A stretch of 64,000 bases of DNA from DALYJJ01 sp033763935 (GTDB lineage Bacteria > Acidobacteriota > Terriglobia > Bryobacterales > Bryobacteraceae): the NCBI GenBank assembly GCA_033763935.1, contig JANRJO010000056.1, positions 3,228 to 67,227 of the forward strand, in the 5' to 3' direction. The position numbers and the translations under genes were made by a program. Each line of letters begins with the position of its first letter. The first letter of the stretch is position 1. Positions 17,558 to 26,823 of the stretch are shown here, piece by piece. The notes beneath the pieces are model-generated. The model was not told where the DNA came from and did no database searches. It saw only the letters and a list, made by a program, of their open reading frames with translations.

Positions 17558-18529
17558 ATGTCCTTCCCGATTCATCGCCTGCGACGGCTGCGCGCGTCCG
17601 AACCCCTGCGGCGGCTGGTGCGCGAGACGCGGTTGGAGCCCGCGCAGTTCATCCTGCCGCTGTTCGTTTGCCCTGGCGAGGGCGTGCGGCGGGAGATCGG
17701 GTCGATGCCCGGTAACTACCAGATGTCGGTCGATGAGATCGTCTCGGAGTGCGCGGAGGTGCGGCGACTGGGAATTGGCGGCGTGATTCTGTTCGGAATT
17801 CCCGAGTCGAAGGACGAATCGGCCTCCGGCAACTACGATCCGGATGGGATTGTGCAGCGCGCCATTCGCGCGATTAAAGCGGAAGTGCAGGACCTGCTTG
17901 TGATCACGGACGTCTGCAACTGCGAGTACACCAGCCACGGGCATTGCGGGAAAGTGGTGGGCAACGACGTGGATAACGATGCCACGCTCGAGTGGCTGGC
18001 GGCGGCGGCGCTCACGCACGCGCAGGCGGGGGCGGACATCGTGGCGCCGAGCGACATGATGGACGGGCGGGTGGCGGCGATACGGAAGCGCCTGGACGAG
18101 AACAGATTTCAAAAGACGCCGATTCTGAGCTACGCGGCGAAGTACGCGAGTTGCTTCTATGGGCCGTTTCGCGAGGCCGCGGAGTCGACGCCGCAGTTCG
18201 GCGACCGGCGCAGCTACCAGATGGATCCCGCAAACGCTCGGGAGGCGATGCGGGAGATCGCGCTCGATCTCAAAGAGGGCGCGGACATGATCATGGTGAA
18301 GCCGGCGATGCCGTACCTGGACGTGATTGCGGCGGCGCGGCAGCGATTCTCCGTGCCTATCGCCGCCTATCAGGTCAGCGGTGAGTTCAGCATGATCATG
18401 GCGGCGGCTGCGAACGGCTGGATCGACCGGGAGCGGGCGATGATCGAGTCGCTCACGTCGATACGGCGGGCGGGGGCGGAGATTATCCTTACGTACTTTG
18501 CGAAGCCGGCCGCGGCGCTGTTGGGCTAG
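17558..18529 (+). CDS. hemB: Delta-aminolevulinic acid dehydratase (porphobilinogen synthase)
   Basis: A 323-residue enzyme that joins two 5-aminolevulinates in haem synthesis. The zinc-type metal site is visible as DVCNCEYTSHGHCG. The two Schiff-base lysines are in SYAAKYAS and MIMVKPAMPYLD. The allosteric-type N-terminal arm (RLRRLRASEPLRRLVRET) is present. The start is ATG at 17558; the frame is open far upstream but that overlaps acyP. No Shine-Dalgarno is visible; see the divergent -10 element at 17541-17550. Confidence 0.97.
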   Translation: MSFPIHRLRRLRASEPLRRLVRETRLEPAQFILPLFVCPGEGVRREIGSMPGNYQMSVDEIVSECAEVRRLGIGGVILFGIPESKDESASGNYDPDGIVQRAIRAIKAEVQDLLVITDVCNCEYTSHGHCGKVVGNDVDNDATLEWLAAAALTHAQAGADIVAPSDMMDGRVAAIRKRLDENRFQKTPILSYAAKYASCFYGPFREAAESTPQFGDRRSYQMDPANAREAMREIALDLKEGADMIMVKPAMPYLDVIAAARQRFSVPIAAYQVSGEFSMIMAAAANGWIDRERAMIESLTSIRRAGAEIILTYFAKPAAALLG

Positions 18530-18538
18530 ATTATTGGG

Positions 18539-20920
18539 GTGACCCGCCGATTCGCATTCGCCCTGCTCTTAGCCGCGTCCGTTGCCGGCCAAACCACCTA
18601 TCAGAAGCCACCGCAAGCGGTGCTGGATGTCCTGAACGCACCCGTGACGCCGATTGCGTCCGTGAGCCCGGCCAAGACACATATGTTGTTGCTGTCGGGG
18701 CCGCGCTACCCCAGCATCGCGGACCAGTCGCGGCCGATCCTTCGACTGGCCGGCCTGCGTATCGATCCGGCGACGAACGGCCTGCAAAAGACATCGTTCT
18801 TCGACAAGGTGGTGCTGAAGGATCTGTCGACGAGCGCGGATCGGGAGCTGACGCTGCCGGCCGGCGCGCGGCTGGCTGAGGTACGGTGGAGCCCCGACGG
18901 AAGACACATTGCGGCGTCAAACATGACCGCGAATGGCATCGAGCTCTGGATAGCGCCAGTCGCGACGGGCGCGTTGAAGCAGGTGCGAGGCATTACCCTG
19001 AACGCCGTGCTGGGCGACACGTTGACGTGGATGCCCGACAACAAGAGCCTGCTGGTACAGACCGTGCCGGCCGGGCGAGCCGCGGCGCCCGCCAGAGCGC
19101 CGGTTCCGCCGGGACCGAATGCGCAGGAGAGCCTGGGCAAGAGCGCTCCCGTCTGGACCTTCCAGGACCTCTTGAAGGACGCTCACGACGAGGCGTTGTT
19201 CGAGCATTACGCGACAGCGCAACTGGCGTTCGTTGATCTCGCGTCGGGCAAAGTGACGACGTACGGTAAGCCGGGTTTGTACCTGGCGGTGGAGCCTGCG
19301 CCAGACGGAAACCATATTCTGACGGCGCGCATCCACAAGCCGTTCTCATACCTGCACCCGGCGCCTGCGTTTCCGAAGGAAGTCGAGGTATGGGACCGCA
19401 CGGCGAAGGTGGTCTACAAGGTGGCGAGCCTGCCGCTGGCGGACCGCGTGCCAATCGACGGTGTGCCTACGGGGCCGCGCGGGTGGGGCTGGCGCCAGAA
19501 TGAGCCGGCAACGCTCGTGTGGACGGAGGCGATGGACGGCGGCAACCCGAAGGAGAAGGTGCCGCACCGGGATCGCGTGCTGTTCGTGAAGGCGCCGTTC
19601 AAGGGTGAGCCGGCGGAGCTCGTGAAGACCGAGCATCGGTTCCGCGGTCTCATGTGGGGCCAGGACGGCGGCACTGCCTTCTACGGAGACTACGACCGCG
19701 ATAAGCGCTGGGTGCGGCAGTTCGTGATGAACGCGAACAACCCCGCAGAGCCGGCCCGTGAGTTCGTGAGCCGCAACATGGCGGACCGCTATCGGGATAT
19801 TGGTTCGCCGCTGATGAAGACGCTGCCTTCGGGTGCGACGGTCATCGCCCAGAACGGGGACAACATTCTGCTCGCTGGAACAGGAGCGACGCCGAAGGGC
19901 GACCGGCCGTTCCTGCGCCGCATGAACCTGAAGACTCGCGAGACTCAGGAGTTGTTCCGCTGCGGCGACAGCGAGTATGAGTTCGTGGTCGCGGTATTGG
20001 CCGACGACGGGAGCAGGTTCATCACGCGGCGCGAGTCGCCAGGCGAACCGCCGAATTACTATCTGCGGACCGTGGGACAGGCGCCGGCGGCGTTGACCAA
20101 GTTCGCCGACCCGGCGCCGGCGCTACGGAAGATCAAGAAAGAGCTGGTGGTCTACAAGCGGCCGGACGGCGTGCAACTGTCCTTCACGCTTTACCTGCCG
20201 CCCGACTACAAGCCGGGCACGCGGCTGCCGGCGGTGGTGTGGGCGTATCCGCTCGAATATACGGACGCCGACGTCGCCGGTCAGATCGTGGGCTCGACGC
20301 AGCGGTTTACGACCATCGCCGGATCGTCGCATCTGTTCTATCTTCTGGCCGGCTACGCCATTCTCGATGGCGCCTCAATGCCGGTGGTGGGAACGCCGGA
20401 GAAGGTGAACGACACCTACATCGAGCAGGTGGTGTCGAGCGCGAAGGCGGCGATCGGTAAGGCAGCGGAGATGGGAGTGATCGATCCGAAGCGCGTAGGC
20501 GTGGGCGGGCACAGCTACGGCGCTTTTATGACGGCCAACCTGCTGGCCCATTCGGACCTGTTTCGCGCCGGCGTGGCGCGCAGCGGCGCCTACAATCGTA
20601 CGCTGACGCCGTTCGGCTTTCAGAGCGAGCGGCGCACGTTCTGGGAGGCAGTGGACGTCTACACGAGGATGTCGCCGTTCTTCCATGCGCACAAGATCAA
20701 AGAGCCGCTGCTGTTGATACACGGCGAGATGGACAACAATGCGGGCACGCATCCGATTCAGTCGGACAGGATGTACCAGGCGGTGAGAGGCAACGGCGGC
20801 ATCGTACGATACGTCACGCTGCCCTACGAATCGCACGGGTACGCAGCGAAAGAATCGATTGAGCACACGCTCCACGAAATGATTTCGTGGTTCGACAAGC
20901 ACGTGAAGAACGCGGAGTAG
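18539..20920 (+). CDS. Secreted peptidase S9 (prolyl oligopeptidase family)
   Basis: 793 residues with a signal peptide (TRRFAFALLLAASVAG-Q). The N-terminal 500 residues form a beta-propeller with repeated WSPDG and WMPDN turns. The C-terminal alpha/beta hydrolase domain holds the triad: Ser about 659 in GGHSYGAF, Asp about 731 in GEMDNNAG, and His about 765 in ESHGYA. The length and GGHSYGA motif match the S9D/acylaminoacyl-peptidase-like branch. The GTG start lacks a Shine-Dalgarno but a TAGATT box ends 6 bases before it and overlaps the hemB stop. It likely degrades peptides in the periplasm. Confidence 0.92.
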   Translation: MTRRFAFALLLAASVAGQTTYQKPPQAVLDVLNAPVTPIASVSPAKTHMLLLSGPRYPSIADQSRPILRLAGLRIDPATNGLQKTSFFDKVVLKDLSTSADRELTLPAGARLAEVRWSPDGRHIAASNMTANGIELWIAPVATGALKQVRGITLNAVLGDTLTWMPDNKSLLVQTVPAGRAAAPARAPVPPGPNAQESLGKSAPVWTFQDLLKDAHDEALFEHYATAQLAFVDLASGKVTTYGKPGLYLAVEPAPDGNHILTARIHKPFSYLHPAPAFPKEVEVWDRTAKVVYKVASLPLADRVPIDGVPTGPRGWGWRQNEPATLVWTEAMDGGNPKEKVPHRDRVLFVKAPFKGEPAELVKTEHRFRGLMWGQDGGTAFYGDYDRDKRWVRQFVMNANNPAEPAREFVSRNMADRYRDIGSPLMKTLPSGATVIAQNGDNILLAGTGATPKGDRPFLRRMNLKTRETQELFRCGDSEYEFVVAVLADDGSRFITRRESPGEPPNYYLRTVGQAPAALTKFADPAPALRKIKKELVVYKRPDGVQLSFTLYLPPDYKPGTRLPAVVWAYPLEYTDADVAGQIVGSTQRFTTIAGSSHLFYLLAGYAILDGASMPVVGTPEKVNDTYIEQVVSSAKAAIGKAAEMGVIDPKRVGVGGHSYGAFMTANLLAHSDLFRAGVARSGAYNRTLTPFGFQSERRTFWEAVDVYTRMSPFFHAHKIKEPLLLIHGEMDNNAGTHPIQSDRMYQAVRGNGGIVRYVTLPYESHGYAAKESIEHTLHEMISWFDKHVKNAE

Positions 20921-20923
20921 GAA

Positions 20924-22249
20924 TCAGGCGACCGCGGCGAGGAGGGAGGCGGCGAGTGTGCCCTCCTCGTCCGGCGCGACAGTCCGCAGATCGATCAGCA
21001 GGCGATCCTGCTCGATCCGGGCGACTACCGGCGGCGATGCGGCGCGCAGCTTGCGATCGAGCCGCGCGGCGTTACCTTCGATGGCGATGAGCCAGGTGGG
21101 GAGTGACTGGTCGGGAGTGGAGCCGCCGCCGATGAGCGATTGGCCTTCGATCAGTTGCCCCGGAATGCCCGGATGGGCGTTGAGGAACCGCTCGGAACGT
21201 TCAAGGATTTCCTGCGCAGGCGCCATGATCATGCGGAGCGCGGGGATCTCGTCGAAGCGTTCCAGCCAAACGGCACGGAGCGTGGTCTCGAGGGTGGCGT
21301 AGATCAGTTTGTCGAGCCGCAACGCGCGGAACATGGGATTCCGGCGGAGGCGGTCGACGAACTCGGCGCGGCCGGCGAGGAACCCTGACTGCGGGCCGCC
21401 CAGCAGTTTGTCGCCGCTGAAGCTGACGAGGTCGACGCCGGCTGCCAGGCTGTCGGCGGCGAGCGGCTCGTGGACGCCGTAGGGGTGGAGATTCACCAGG
21501 CAGCCGCTGCCGAGGTCTTCGTAGAGCGGGATGCCGCGCTGGTGGGCGAGTTCGGCGAGCTCGTGCAAGTCCGGTTTGCCAGTGAATCCGGTGAGGTGGA
21601 AATTGCTGGGGTGGACGCGCATCAGCAGGGCGGTGCGATCATTTATGGCGTCGCTGTAATCCTCGATGCGGGTGCGGTTCGTCGTGCCGACTTCGCGGAG
21701 AACGGCCCCGGAGCGGGCCATGATCTCCGGAATGCGAAAGCCGTCCCCGATCTCGATGAGTTCGCCGCGGGAGATGATCACTTCCCTGCCCGCCGCCAGT
21801 TCATTCAAAGAGAGCCAAACGGCGGCAGCATTATTGTTGACGACAATGGCGGGGGCTCCGAGCAGGCGTTCGATCAGCGGCGCGATATGCACGTCGCGCT
21901 TGCCGCGACGCCCCGCCGCCAGGTCGTACTCCAGGTTCGAATAGCCTTCGGGACACGCGCAACGCGGTAGCGGTGCGCGACCAAGGTTGGTGTGCAGTAT
22001 CACGCCGGTAGCGTTGATTACGCGGCGGAGCGAAGGACGGACCAGCGAGGCCAGGCGATCGACAATCAGGGCCTCGATGTTCGCCGGAGGCGGCCCGCCC
22101 GCCTGAATCGACTGCCGGGCCTCCGCGAGTACGCGCCGCGCTTCGACGACGATCACGCGACGAGGAACGCCGGGCAGACGGGTGGCGACGGCCGTCGATA
22201 CGTCGTCTACCGCAGGGAGCTGTCTCAGCGCTGCAGGATCAGGCGCCAA
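20924..22249 (-). CDS. selA: L-seryl-tRNA(Sec) selenium transferase
   Basis: A PLP enzyme converting seryl-tRNA(Sec) to selenocysteinyl-tRNA(Sec). Signatures are RQLPAVDDV at the N-terminus, INATGVILHTNLGRAPLP, VNNNAAAVWL, SRGELIEIGDGFRIP, EVGTTNRT and the PLP lysine loop SFSGDKLLGGPQ. TTG 22249 was chosen because AAGGA precedes it and homology begins there (about 441 residues); the frame is open to an ATG at 22300. After GRAPLP the text reads RCACPEGYSNLEYDL, about 8-10 residues shorter than usual between GRA-LP and YSNLE. It overlaps the dehydrogenase upstream. No selB, selC or selD is in the window. Confidence 0.93.
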   Translation of the reverse strand: MAPDPAALRQLPAVDDVSTAVATRLPGVPRRVIVVEARRVLAEARQSIQAGGPPPANIEALIVDRLASLVRPSLRRVINATGVILHTNLGRAPLPRCACPEGYSNLEYDLAAGRRGKRDVHIAPLIERLLGAPAIVVNNNAAAVWLSLNELAAGREVIISRGELIEIGDGFRIPEIMARSGAVLREVGTTNRTRIEDYSDAINDRTALLMRVHPSNFHLTGFTGKPDLHELAELAHQRGIPLYEDLGSGCLVNLHPYGVHEPLAADSLAAGVDLVSFSGDKLLGGPQSGFLAGRAEFVDRLRRNPMFRALRLDKLIYATLETTLRAVWLERFDEIPALRMIMAPAQEILERSERFLNAHPGIPGQLIEGQSLIGGGSTPDQSLPTWLIAIEGNAARLDRKLRAASPPVVARIEQDRLLIDLRTVAPDEEGTLAASLLAAVA

Positions 22250-23354
22250 ACAATCCTTTCCAACTCTGTTCTTTCGCGGTGTAGATGGCGGTGCGTCCAA
22301 GAATCGCGATCATGGTGCTCAGCGCACTGCGTTCCGCCACGTTCTCCACCCTGCCGCTCTCGATCATGCCCAGCCAGGCTTCGATGCCGTCGTTGGTGAT
22401 GTCGCGTTTCGAGTCGATGCGCTCCTGCTCGCGCGGCCCCTTGTAATGGATCATGCTGCCGCGGGAAGTGGCGATGGTGCCCTTCGTTCCCGTAAACTCC
22501 TCGCCGATCCGGACGAAACCGGGCGGCGTGAGCTGGTTGGCCTCGAAGTTCACCATGATGCCGTTGGGCCACTCGAAGGTCAGGCTCAGGTGATCGAGGA
22601 TGTCCATGCTGGTGCGAACCTTGCGGCCGCCCCAGCCGACGGCGCGCGTTGGCAGGCCGCCCAGGAACCAGTGGAGTACGTCGAAGTTGTGGCAGTCCTG
22701 CTCGACGATGATGTCGCCGGAGAGGTCCTTGTAGCAAAACCAGTTGCGGACTTTCTCGATCTTCGGGTCGTCGTAGGGGCGGCGCTGGAACGGGTCGTTG
22801 GCGATCCAGGCGCCACGGGCGGCAGCGAGCGTGCCGATCTGGCCGCCTTGGATACGGTTAAAGGCCTCAATGTAGACGGGACCGTAGCGCTGTTGGAAGC
22901 CCACGGAGATGCACTTCTTGGCGTCCGCCTTGCGGCCGGCGCGAATGACGCGCTTGCAGCCCTCGACGTCGACGCCCATGGGCTTCTCGCAGTAAACATG
23001 CTTCTTCGCTTCGATCGCGGCTTCGAGCATCGGGGGATGCTCGAAGGGCGGCGTGGCGATAATCACGGCGTCGACGTTCGAGGCGAGCAGTTTCTCGTAG
23101 TCGGTGTAGGCGGCTGGTTTCTCCAGCTTCAGTCGGGCCGTTGCGGACTCAATGCGGTCGGTGAAGCGGTCGCAGAGCGCGGTAATCCCGGCTCGCGGGT
23201 CCCCGTGTACGATAGTCGCGTCGTAGGTGCCGCGGCCTCCGCTGCCGATGAGCCCGACGGAGATCTTGGAATTGGCCTGGGAACCGCGGACTGCCTGGGC
23301 GCCGACGATAGTGAAGGCGGCGGCGCCGCCCTGGATGAAATCGCGTCGATCCAT
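22239..23354 (-). CDS. Gfo/Idh/MocA family oxidoreductase, Tat-exported
   Basis: A 371-residue NAD(P)-dependent sugar or cyclitol dehydrogenase. A Tat-type leader (DRRDFIQGGAAAFTIVG) begins the protein. The Rossmann motif VGLIGSGGRG (about residue 33) and the EKP motif (VYCEKPMGVD, catalytic Lys) follow. The C-terminal alpha/beta domain carries the DCHNFDVLHW segment usual for this secreted subgroup. A TACAAT box flanked by an inverted repeat lies upstream, with AGGGAG before the ATG. It overlaps selA, which is unrelated in function. Substrate unknown. Confidence 0.92.
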   Translation of the reverse strand: MDRRDFIQGGAAAFTIVGAQAVRGSQANSKISVGLIGSGGRGTYDATIVHGDPRAGITALCDRFTDRIESATARLKLEKPAAYTDYEKLLASNVDAVIIATPPFEHPPMLEAAIEAKKHVYCEKPMGVDVEGCKRVIRAGRKADAKKCISVGFQQRYGPVYIEAFNRIQGGQIGTLAAARGAWIANDPFQRRPYDDPKIEKVRNWFCYKDLSGDIIVEQDCHNFDVLHWFLGGLPTRAVGWGGRKVRTSMDILDHLSLTFEWPNGIMVNFEANQLTPPGFVRIGEEFTGTKGTIATSRGSMIHYKGPREQERIDSKRDITNDGIEAWLGMIESGRVENVAERSALSTMIAILGRTAIYTAKEQSWKGLFGA

Positions 23355-23363
23355 GAAAGCACT

Positions 23364-23390
23364 CCCTGCGACCGCGATTGTATCGCAGGG
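23364..23390 (-). promoter_or_regulatory. Inverted repeat flanking a -10 box
   Basis: The 8-base perfect repeat CCCTGCGA (23364-23371) / TCGCAGGG (23383-23390) surrounds ATTGTA, which reads TACAAT on the minus strand. It lies 10-36 bases before the Gfo/Idh start. It could be an operator over the promoter of that gene, or a hairpin acting on transcription leaving the upstream chemoreceptor gene. Both readings are inference. Confidence 0.4.
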
Positions 23391-23410
23391 CGGGAAGTGC
23401 CTTCGCTTTT

Positions 23411-24829
23411 CTAGCTTCCGACCACTGCGGTGAGCCGCTGGACGATGCCGCGCATGGCTTCCGATTGTGCCGTGAGTTCCTGGGCGGCGGCCGCTCCCTC
23501 TTCACCACTCGCGGCAGTGCGCTGCGTCACCTGCTCCATCTGAGCGATCGCCGTGCCTACCTGGTCGATACCCCGCGCCTGTTCGCGACTGCCAAGATCG
23601 ACCTCGTCGACCAGCGTCTTTACGGCGTTCGCCTCCTCAATGATCTGCCGGATGGCGTCGGCTACCCGGTCCACCTTGGCAGCGCCGTCCTTTGCGGCAG
23701 CGGTGGATTCAGCGATGAGCGACGAGGTGTCGCCGGCAGCTTGGGCGCAGCGTTGCGCGAGACTGCGCACCTCATCGGCGACAACCGCAAACCCCATACC
23801 GGCTTCGCCTGCGCGGGCGGCTTCAACGGCGGCGTTGAGGGCGAGGATGTTGGTCTGGAAGGCGATCTCATCGATGACCTTGATGATCTTGGCGATCTTC
23901 TCGCTCTGGGATCCGATGGCGGCCATCGCCGCGACTGAGGTATCGAGTGCGCGTCCCGCTTCCTGAAACTTTTCTTGGGACTTTGTCACCAGGCGGGCGG
24001 CCGCCTGCGAGTTCTCGCTGTTCTTGCGGGCCATCGAGTTGATCTCCTCGGCGGAGGCAGAAGTCTCCTCGAGCGAGGCCGCATGATCGGAGGCGCCGCG
24101 CGCCAGCGCCTGACTGGAGGAAGAGACCTGAGCGGCGGCGGAGGCAACCTGGTTCGCGCCATCGGCCAGTTCGGCGATCTCACGTCCAAGGGTTCGATTG
24201 ACCCGGCGTACATCGAGCATCGCGAGGGCTGCAATGACGGCCAGGATCACGAGCATGGATAGGCTGAGCCAGAAGGTACCGGCGCGGATCGAGGCGGAGC
24301 GCTCTTCGGCCTCTTGCAGCCGCCGCCGTTGGAGGGCCGTCATCTCCTTTCCAGCCGCATCCAACTCCTGCACCGCCGCTTCCAGTTTCGGAGTAAGTGG
24401 CGTCACATCCTGCAGCCGTCCTTCTTCCACCGCCTTCATATACTCGAGCGAGAGTCCCTCGAATTCGGAAAGTCCCTTCTCCAATCGGCCGAGGAGGGCC
24501 ACCGCCTCCTGGGACCGAAGGAGGGGCGCCAACTCCCGAAGTTGCTCGCGGCTGCGGTCTCCGGCCTTCCGCCAGGCCTCGCGGTGGGAGGCGATCCGGC
24601 TCTGATCGCGGAGGACGGCGAATACGAATGTCGCCCGCTGGTTCGCAAACATCTCCCAGGTCCGGGCGCGAAAGGCATTCGTCAGGTCGAGTTTCGGGGC
24701 AGTCCGGAGGTTGCTCTCCTGCAACTCCGCGCCCAGAGTGCGCAGGTTCCAACCGCCCAGGGCCGCGGTGAGAAGGCCGATCGCCGCCAGCGATCCCAGG
24801 CTCGCATACAATCTCGTTGAAAGCTTCAT
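23411..24829 (-). CDS. Methyl-accepting chemotaxis protein
   Basis: 472 residues. The first transmembrane helix is at about 9-30 and the second at about 185-207. Between them is a helical ligand domain of about 150 residues of the four-helix-bundle (4HB_MCP) type, and there is no clear HAMP. The C-terminal signalling hairpin has the tip motif IDEIAFQTNILALNAAVEAARAGE followed by FAVVADEVRSLAQR, where CheA/CheW bind. Methylation-helix segments flank it. AAAGGAG precedes the ATG at correct spacing. The DUF2490 gene lies 30 bases upstream on the same strand. No che genes are nearby. Confidence 0.94.
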   Translation of the reverse strand: MKLSTRLYASLGSLAAIGLLTAALGGWNLRTLGAELQESNLRTAPKLDLTNAFRARTWEMFANQRATFVFAVLRDQSRIASHREAWRKAGDRSREQLRELAPLLRSQEAVALLGRLEKGLSEFEGLSLEYMKAVEEGRLQDVTPLTPKLEAAVQELDAAGKEMTALQRRRLQEAEERSASIRAGTFWLSLSMLVILAVIAALAMLDVRRVNRTLGREIAELADGANQVASAAAQVSSSSQALARGASDHAASLEETSASAEEINSMARKNSENSQAAARLVTKSQEKFQEAGRALDTSVAAMAAIGSQSEKIAKIIKVIDEIAFQTNILALNAAVEAARAGEAGMGFAVVADEVRSLAQRCAQAAGDTSSLIAESTAAAKDGAAKVDRVADAIRQIIEEANAVKTLVDEVDLGSREQARGIDQVGTAIAQMEQVTQRTAASGEEGAAAAQELTAQSEAMRGIVQRLTAVVGS

Positions 24830-24859
24830 CCTATACTCCTTTGATCGTGCGGCGATGGT

Positions 24860-25609
24860 TCATCGCAGAAAGAACTCGCGGATGGGACGACTGCTGGCGA
24901 GGGTCACCCAGAGCACGACGTTGTTCTCCAGGCGGCCTCCCGCAGCCGGCTGAAACCGCTGGTTGAAAACCCCCACCTCGATCGACTCCCGCTTGTTAGG
25001 CCGGTAGCCAATCCCCGTATAGATGCGGTTCTGGTCAAATGCGGACCCGACGCCCCTTTGAAAGCGGAGGAAGATCTCGTCGAAGATGGCAAGGTACACG
25101 AGCGCACGTTCGTCCTTCGCGCGCCGGAGGGGTATGTCAGTTCGCAGTTGATATCGGAAACGATACTGGAGATCCCAGGTGCGCTCGTCCGCGCGGGAGA
25201 AGGCGGACCCGAGGAAGCGCTCTTCCAGCCGGTAGCGGTGCCGCAGGACCAGCTTTTTTCCAAGTGCCTGCTGCAAGGTGACCTGTTGGTGAAGGCGGTG
25301 TTCCGGAGCGGCCTTGCTGGGGGACTGGAGCCCAAGAGGATGTTGGCGGAAGTAGGCGTAGGTGGCGCCGAAGGAAACGGTGCGGTTGATCTGCACGTTG
25401 AGACCCGGCCGGACCTGGACCTGCTGCCACGCACTACCGGCGAGCCGCCGGAAACCACCGTCGAAATGAATACCGAACCTTCCCGTCAGCGCGTGATCTC
25501 CCGAGTACGAGAACCACTGCATCTGTTTGGACAGGGGCTGGGCTGCTTGCGGAAACGCCGGTATGGCGCCGAGGATTATGCAGGCGAGAGCGATATGTCG
25601 AACACGCAC
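24860..25609 (-). CDS. DUF2490 outer-membrane beta-barrel-like protein
   Basis: 249 residues with a signal peptide (ALACIILGAIPAFPQA). The rest alternates short amphipathic strands ending in aromatic residues, e.g. WQQVQVRPGLNVQ, LVLRHRYRLEERF, YRFRYQLR and FFLR as the last residues. This is the pattern of DUF2490, thought to be an outer-membrane barrel. The start is a GTG at 25609; no strong Shine-Dalgarno is seen. It probably forms a two-gene unit with the chemoreceptor. The 120 bases upstream (25610-25729) show nothing recognisable. Confidence 0.8.
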   Translation of the reverse strand: MRVRHIALACIILGAIPAFPQAAQPLSKQMQWFSYSGDHALTGRFGIHFDGGFRRLAGSAWQQVQVRPGLNVQINRTVSFGATYAYFRQHPLGLQSPSKAAPEHRLHQQVTLQQALGKKLVLRHRYRLEERFLGSAFSRADERTWDLQYRFRYQLRTDIPLRRAKDERALVYLAIFDEIFLRFQRGVGSAFDQNRIYTGIGYRPNKRESIEVGVFNQRFQPAAGGRLENNVVLWVTLASSRPIREFFLR

Positions 25610-25729
25610 AATTGCGTTATCGGCGAGCTAAGGTGTTGTTTCTTCCTATTTCAGACTATGCACTCTTTTTGTGGCTAAAGAGAGTCTCGAACCAGGCGAG
25701 CTCCGTCAAGATTCACGAGCGGGCCGCCC

Positions 25730-26767
25730 CTAGTTCGAAGCCGAGGGAGAAGGCGTGGTGTTCTGGTGCTGTTCCATGTGCCGATTGGCATGGCGGCGTA
25801 CTTCGGCGAGGTCGATTCCGGTGAGGAGCAGGGCCACTGTGCCGGCGAGCAGCAGCGGCACGGTGATCACGAAAAACATGACGCCGGAGAGGCCGATGGC
25901 GGTCTGCTTGTCGACGCCGACGAGCGTGAGGCCCATGAGGGCGAAGGCATTGAACACGCCGACGTTGCCGGGAGGACCCGGCACGACGGTGCCAAACCTC
26001 AGGACAACGAGCACCATGGCGGCGTCGGCGATGGTGGCGGTATCGACGCCGTAGCCTCGCATCATCGCGTAGATCGGGACGACCTGCAGTGACAGGTAGA
26101 CGATGCTGGCCCCGGCGCCGACCAGGAACGACCGCGACCGGCCCATGTCGTGGAGGCCGTCAATCAAGAGGTGGAGGACGTGAGCCCACCGGCTGCCGGA
26201 CACTGCCTGCCGCGCATGGTGCTTATGCACCATGGCGAAGCCAAGTAGGATGCTCAAGGCGACGACGATGGCGCCGAGGATCATCGCGCCGACCTCGAGC
26301 GTTTCGGGCAGGGTCACCGTTAAGGAGACGATGAAGAAGCCAAGGATGAGCCATACGCCGTCGATGAGGCGTTCGAGGATGGCCGACGAGAGCACGACGG
26401 GGAAGGAGAGGTTGCTCCAGTACGCCTGCAGGAACACCCGGATCGCCTCGCCGCTCCGCAGCGGTAGCGCTTCGTTGGCGAAGAGGCCGATGTAGATCGC
26501 GCGGACGGTGCGCCAGAGCGGCAGGCGCGCAATCGGTTCGAGCAACACGTTCCAGCGCCAGGCTTGGCAGACGTACACCAGGATGTCGCACACCACGGCA
26601 AGCGCGACCCACTGCCACTCAATGGCGAGCAGACGCGGGAGTTCCGCGTTCCAGTCAAAGTCCTTGTATACCCAAACCAGGCAGGCGGCGGACAGGATGT
26701 AGATGATGACGGGTCCAACCCATGCTGGGATTCGCCGGCCCCTCGACGAACTTTCGCTAGCTGGCAT
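25730..26767 (-). CDS. Lysylphosphatidylglycerol synthase-type transmembrane protein
   Basis: 345 residues, with about 8 hydrophobic helices. It matches the membrane (flippase-like) domain family of MprF (UPF0104), with characteristic segments AWRWNVLL, GLFANEALPLRSGEAIRV, SAILERLIDGVWL and PGPPGNVGVFNAFAL. No aminoacyl-transferase domain is attached, so it is more likely a lipid or precursor transporter than a lysyl-PG synthase. ATG 26767 was preferred to an in-frame TTG at 26776. Confidence 0.88.
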   Translation of the reverse strand: MPASESSSRGRRIPAWVGPVIIYILSAACLVWVYKDFDWNAELPRLLAIEWQWVALAVVCDILVYVCQAWRWNVLLEPIARLPLWRTVRAIYIGLFANEALPLRSGEAIRVFLQAYWSNLSFPVVLSSAILERLIDGVWLILGFFIVSLTVTLPETLEVGAMILGAIVVALSILLGFAMVHKHHARQAVSGSRWAHVLHLLIDGLHDMGRSRSFLVGAGASIVYLSLQVVPIYAMMRGYGVDTATIADAAMVLVVLRFGTVVPGPPGNVGVFNAFALMGLTLVGVDKQTAIGLSGVMFFVITVPLLLAGTVALLLTGIDLAEVRRHANRHMEQHQNTTPSPSASN

Positions 26768-26823
26768 TAAGCTCAACTTTCATTCTAAGATGCGGCCTCG
26801 CCAGGGCGCACATAAACACTTCT

